NCBI GenBank assembly: GCA_934098295.1
Contig: CAKONV010000005.1
Location: 55,102 to 119,101 of the forward strand
Length of the DNA: 64,000 nucleotides
Reading direction: 5' to 3'
DNA from: an uncultured Bacilli bacterium
Lineage (GTDB): Bacteria; Bacillota_I; Bacilli_A; ML615J-28; CAG-313
Translations under genes and position numbers: made by a program
Shown here: positions 62,517-64,000 of the stretch, in pieces
How the letters are laid out: the number at the start of each line of letters is the position of its first letter
How positions within the stretch are numbered: position 1 is the stretch's first letter
Notes under the pieces: generated by a model
The model's input: the letters and a program-made list of their open reading frames with translations, nothing else
Databases searched by the model: none
Told to the model about the DNA's origin: nothing

Positions 62517-62548
62517 GGAAATAATATAATTCAAAATAGGAGAAGAAA

Positions 62549-63523
62549 ATGGCTTTAATTCATGAAAAGAAAATCAAAATTTTTTCGTTAAATTCTAACG
62601 TAGAACTTGCAAAGGAAATTGCTGATAAAGTTGGTGTAGAATTATCTGATTGTAATGTAACTAGATTTGCAGATGGTGAAGTATCTGTAAGTATCAATGA
62701 AACAGTAAGAGGACACATTGTGTTTGTTATTCAATCAACAAGTGCACCGGTAAATGATAACTATATGGAATTATTGGTAATGATTGATGCACTAAAGAGA
62801 GCTTCTGCCAAAGAAATTAACGTAATTATGCCTTACTATGGATACTCAAGACAAGACCGAAAGGCTGCACCTCGTCAACCAATTTCTGCTAAATTAATGG
62901 CTGATTTATTACAGGCTGCTGGTGCAGATAGAATGATGTGCTTGGACTTACATGCCGCTCAAATTCAAGGTTTCTTTGATATTCCAATTGATAACTTTTT
63001 AGCATTACCAATTTTAGGAAAATATTTTGTAAAGAAAAATTTAAGTGACGTTGTTGTAGTTTCTCCAGATCATGGTGGTACAACACGTGCTAGAAAACTT
63101 GCAGAGATACTTGATTCCCCAATTGCTATAGTTGATAAAAGAAGACCAAAACCAAATTCTGCTGAGGTAATGAATTTAATTGGTGATGTTAAAGACAAAA
63201 ACTGCGTTATTATAGATGATATGGTTGATACTGCTGGAACACTTGCTATTGTAGTTGATAAATTAATGGAACAAGGCGCGAAATCTGTTTATGCTTGCTG
63301 TAGCCATGCGTTATTATCTGGCAATGCTTGTGACAAATTAGATAGAACTCAATTAAAAGAATTAGTAATTACTAACAGTGTCCGCTTACCAGATGAAAAG
63401 AAAGAAAAATATCCATGGATAAAACAATTATCTATTGCTACATTATTAGCAAGAGGTATAATGAACATTGTTGATGATAAACCAGTAAGTGATTTATTCA
63501 CATATACAAAAGAAGAACTATAA
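62549..63523 (+). CDS. prs: Ribose-phosphate pyrophosphokinase (PRPP synthetase)
   Basis: A protein of 324 residues. It shows FADGEVSVSINETVRG (about residues 41-56), DLHAAQIQGFFDIPIDN (about 132-148), VSPDHGG and the PRPP-binding VIIDDMVDTAGT (about 222-233). It makes PRPP from ribose 5-phosphate and ATP for nucleotide synthesis. It lies 32 bp after the transketolase gene with AGGAGAAG upstream. Confidence 0.97.
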   Translation: MALIHEKKIKIFSLNSNVELAKEIADKVGVELSDCNVTRFADGEVSVSINETVRGHIVFVIQSTSAPVNDNYMELLVMIDALKRASAKEINVIMPYYGYSRQDRKAAPRQPISAKLMADLLQAAGADRMMCLDLHAAQIQGFFDIPIDNFLALPILGKYFVKKNLSDVVVVSPDHGGTTRARKLAEILDSPIAIVDKRRPKPNSAEVMNLIGDVKDKNCVIIDDMVDTAGTLAIVVDKLMEQGAKSVYACCSHALLSGNACDKLDRTQLKELVITNSVRLPDEKKEKYPWIKQLSIATLLARGIMNIVDDKPVSDLFTYTKEEL

Positions 63524-63524
63524 A

Positions 63525-63752
63525 ATGATAAATTATAATAGGGATTTATACGCAAAAGAAAGACCATATTATATTATTCCAGATAATACTAAATCATCTT
63601 TTAGAATAGAAAGAATAGCTACATTTTCTTCTATTGAAGAAATATTAAATGACCAAACTATTAAAAGTACGGAGATAGATGAGAAATATTTTGATACAAA
63701 ATATCTTACAGAAATTAAAAAGTCAGTTCAAATATTAAACGTAAAAAAATAA
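63525..63752 (+). CDS. Small hypothetical protein after prs
   Basis: A protein of 75 residues (MINYNRDLYAKERPYYI...), starting one base past the prs stop. It is charged, rich in Tyr, Lys and Ile, with no signal peptide or membrane segment and no known motif. The ribosome binding site is weak, so it may be translated by coupling to prs. Confidence 0.6.
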   Translation: MINYNRDLYAKERPYYIIPDNTKSSFRIERIATFSSIEEILNDQTIKSTEIDEKYFDTKYLTEIKKSVQILNVKK

Positions 63753-63765
63753 AAAAGCATTTAAA

Positions 63766-63794
63766 TGGACATTAGATGTGAAAAATGATATACT
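63766..63794 (+). promoter_or_regulatory. rRNA operon promoter P1
   Basis: TGGACA (63766-63771), 17 bp and TATACT (63789-63794) with TGA before it (extended -10). Confidence 0.85.
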
Positions 63795-63834
63795 ATCTAG
63801 GCGTGTGTGAAATAGCATACGTTTAGATAGTATA
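63789..63834. repeat. Long inverted repeat overlapping the P1 -10 element
   Basis: TATACTATCTA (63789-63799) pairs perfectly with TAGATAGTATA (63824-63834). The stem continues inward through GCGTGTG and CATACG with one G-T pair and one mismatch. The left arm contains the P1 -10 hexamer, and the right arm lies in the early transcript, followed by TTTT. Confidence 0.75.
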
Positions 63835-63869
63835 TTTTACGATTATAATTAAACAAAAAATCAAATTAT

Positions 63870-63898
63870 TTGACGTTTGTTGTGAAATGTGATATACT
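63870..63898 (+). promoter_or_regulatory. rRNA operon promoter P2
   Basis: TTGACG (63870-63875), a 17-bp spacer and TATACT (63893-63898) with TGA before it (extended -10). The -10 surroundings closely repeat those of P1, giving the tandem promoters usual for rrn operons. Confidence 0.9.
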
Positions 63899-63937
63899 AT
63901 ATAAGAGCTTCCTAGTAAGAAGCTAAAAGAAAAATTA

Positions 63938-63958
63938 GATCTTTGAAAACTAAACATA
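63938..63958 (+). promoter_or_regulatory. rRNA leader antitermination-type sequence
   Basis: GATCTTTGAAAACTAAACA lies about 20-40 bases before 16S rRNA. The same sequence type recurs in Firmicute rRNA leaders and is taken as a boxA-region or processing signal. Confidence 0.55.
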
Positions 63959-63977
63959 ACAGGTGGAGTTAGGATAA

Positions 63978-64000
63978 ACTATTGAGAGTTTGATCCTGGC
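63978..64000 (+). rRNA. rrs: 16S ribosomal RNA, 5' end only
   Basis: GAGTTTGATCCTGGC at 63986-64000 is the conserved 16S 5' segment (E. coli numbering about 9-23). The mature start is extrapolated to about 63978. The rest lies beyond the window. Confidence 0.95.

Overview
The window is a chromosomal replication-origin region from a low-G+C (roughly 30% by eye), spore-forming member of the Firmicutes (Bacilli side), most likely an uncultured gut lineage. Support comes from the dnaA-dnaN-S4-recF-gyrB-gyrA order, rpmH-rnpA-yidC-jag-mnmE on the other side of dnaA, a T-box in front of asnS, and spore genes (spoVT, cwlJ, gerQ, bofA-like, yabG, spoVG). Stop codons are standard, with TGA used as stop. 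The species is not identifiable from the sequence alone.

Layout. 0.1-4.1 kb: class II fructose-bisphosphate aldolase (fba) and a three-gene glycerol-3-phosphate-type flavoprotein operon. 4.2-12 kb: spoVT, mfd, pth and fhs behind a secreted SGNH hydrolase. 12.1-14 kb: a Cys-rich Fe-S/Zn protein, the germination pair cwlJ-gerQ and a HIT hydrolase. 14-21.9 kb: a BspA-like LRR lipoprotein, then gyrA, gyrB, recF and an S4 protein. 21.9-24.5 kb: a 1.4-kb non-coding AT-rich region followed by a ribbon-helix-helix plus ParA-like partition cassette pointing against the neighbouring genes. 24.5-27.3 kb: dnaN and dnaA with DnaA boxes (oriC). 27.3-31.2 kb: an unknown membrane-anchored protein, then rpmH, rnpA, yidC and jag. 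31.5-36.9 kb: mnmE, T-box-asnS, a two-TM protein and a Na/Pi cotransporter. 37-41.2 kb: dnaX, ybaB, recR and a small membrane protein. 41.3-53.2 kb: an OppA-like lipoprotein, then a probable operon of RDD protein, CUT1-type ABC transporter and two OB-fold/nuclease-like lipoproteins. 53.3-60.6 kb: lipoprotein, two DHH phosphoesterases, surE, bofA-like, ywiB-like, rpoE, ksgA, yabG, ispE and spoVG. 60.8-64 kb: split transketolase, prs, a small orphan, tandem rRNA promoters and the 5' end of 16S rRNA.

Gene direction switches at dnaA: leftward genes are mostly on the minus strand and rightward genes on the plus strand, so most genes run with the replication forks. Exceptions are cwlJ-gerQ-HIT, the ParA cassette and the 34.7-36.9 kb pair. 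Compared with Bacillus subtilis, the ksgA-yabG-ispE-spoVG-prs and pth-mfd-spoVT blocks have been separated to opposite sides of the origin, and split transketolase sits where glmU would be.

The strongest candidate for something undescribed is the origin-proximal ParA/RHH cassette. The AT-rich spacer upstream of it carries repeated GTAC-centred T-tract motifs. No soj/spo0J/noc genes appear at the usual place after mnmE. It may be a plasmid-type partition system working at the chromosomal origin. Other unusual points are a GyrA with an acidic N-terminal tail, a DnaX with a very long acidic coiled-coil linker, a YidC with a large lipoprotein ectodomain, and a lipoprotein whose middle repeat looks like the product of unequal crossing-over.
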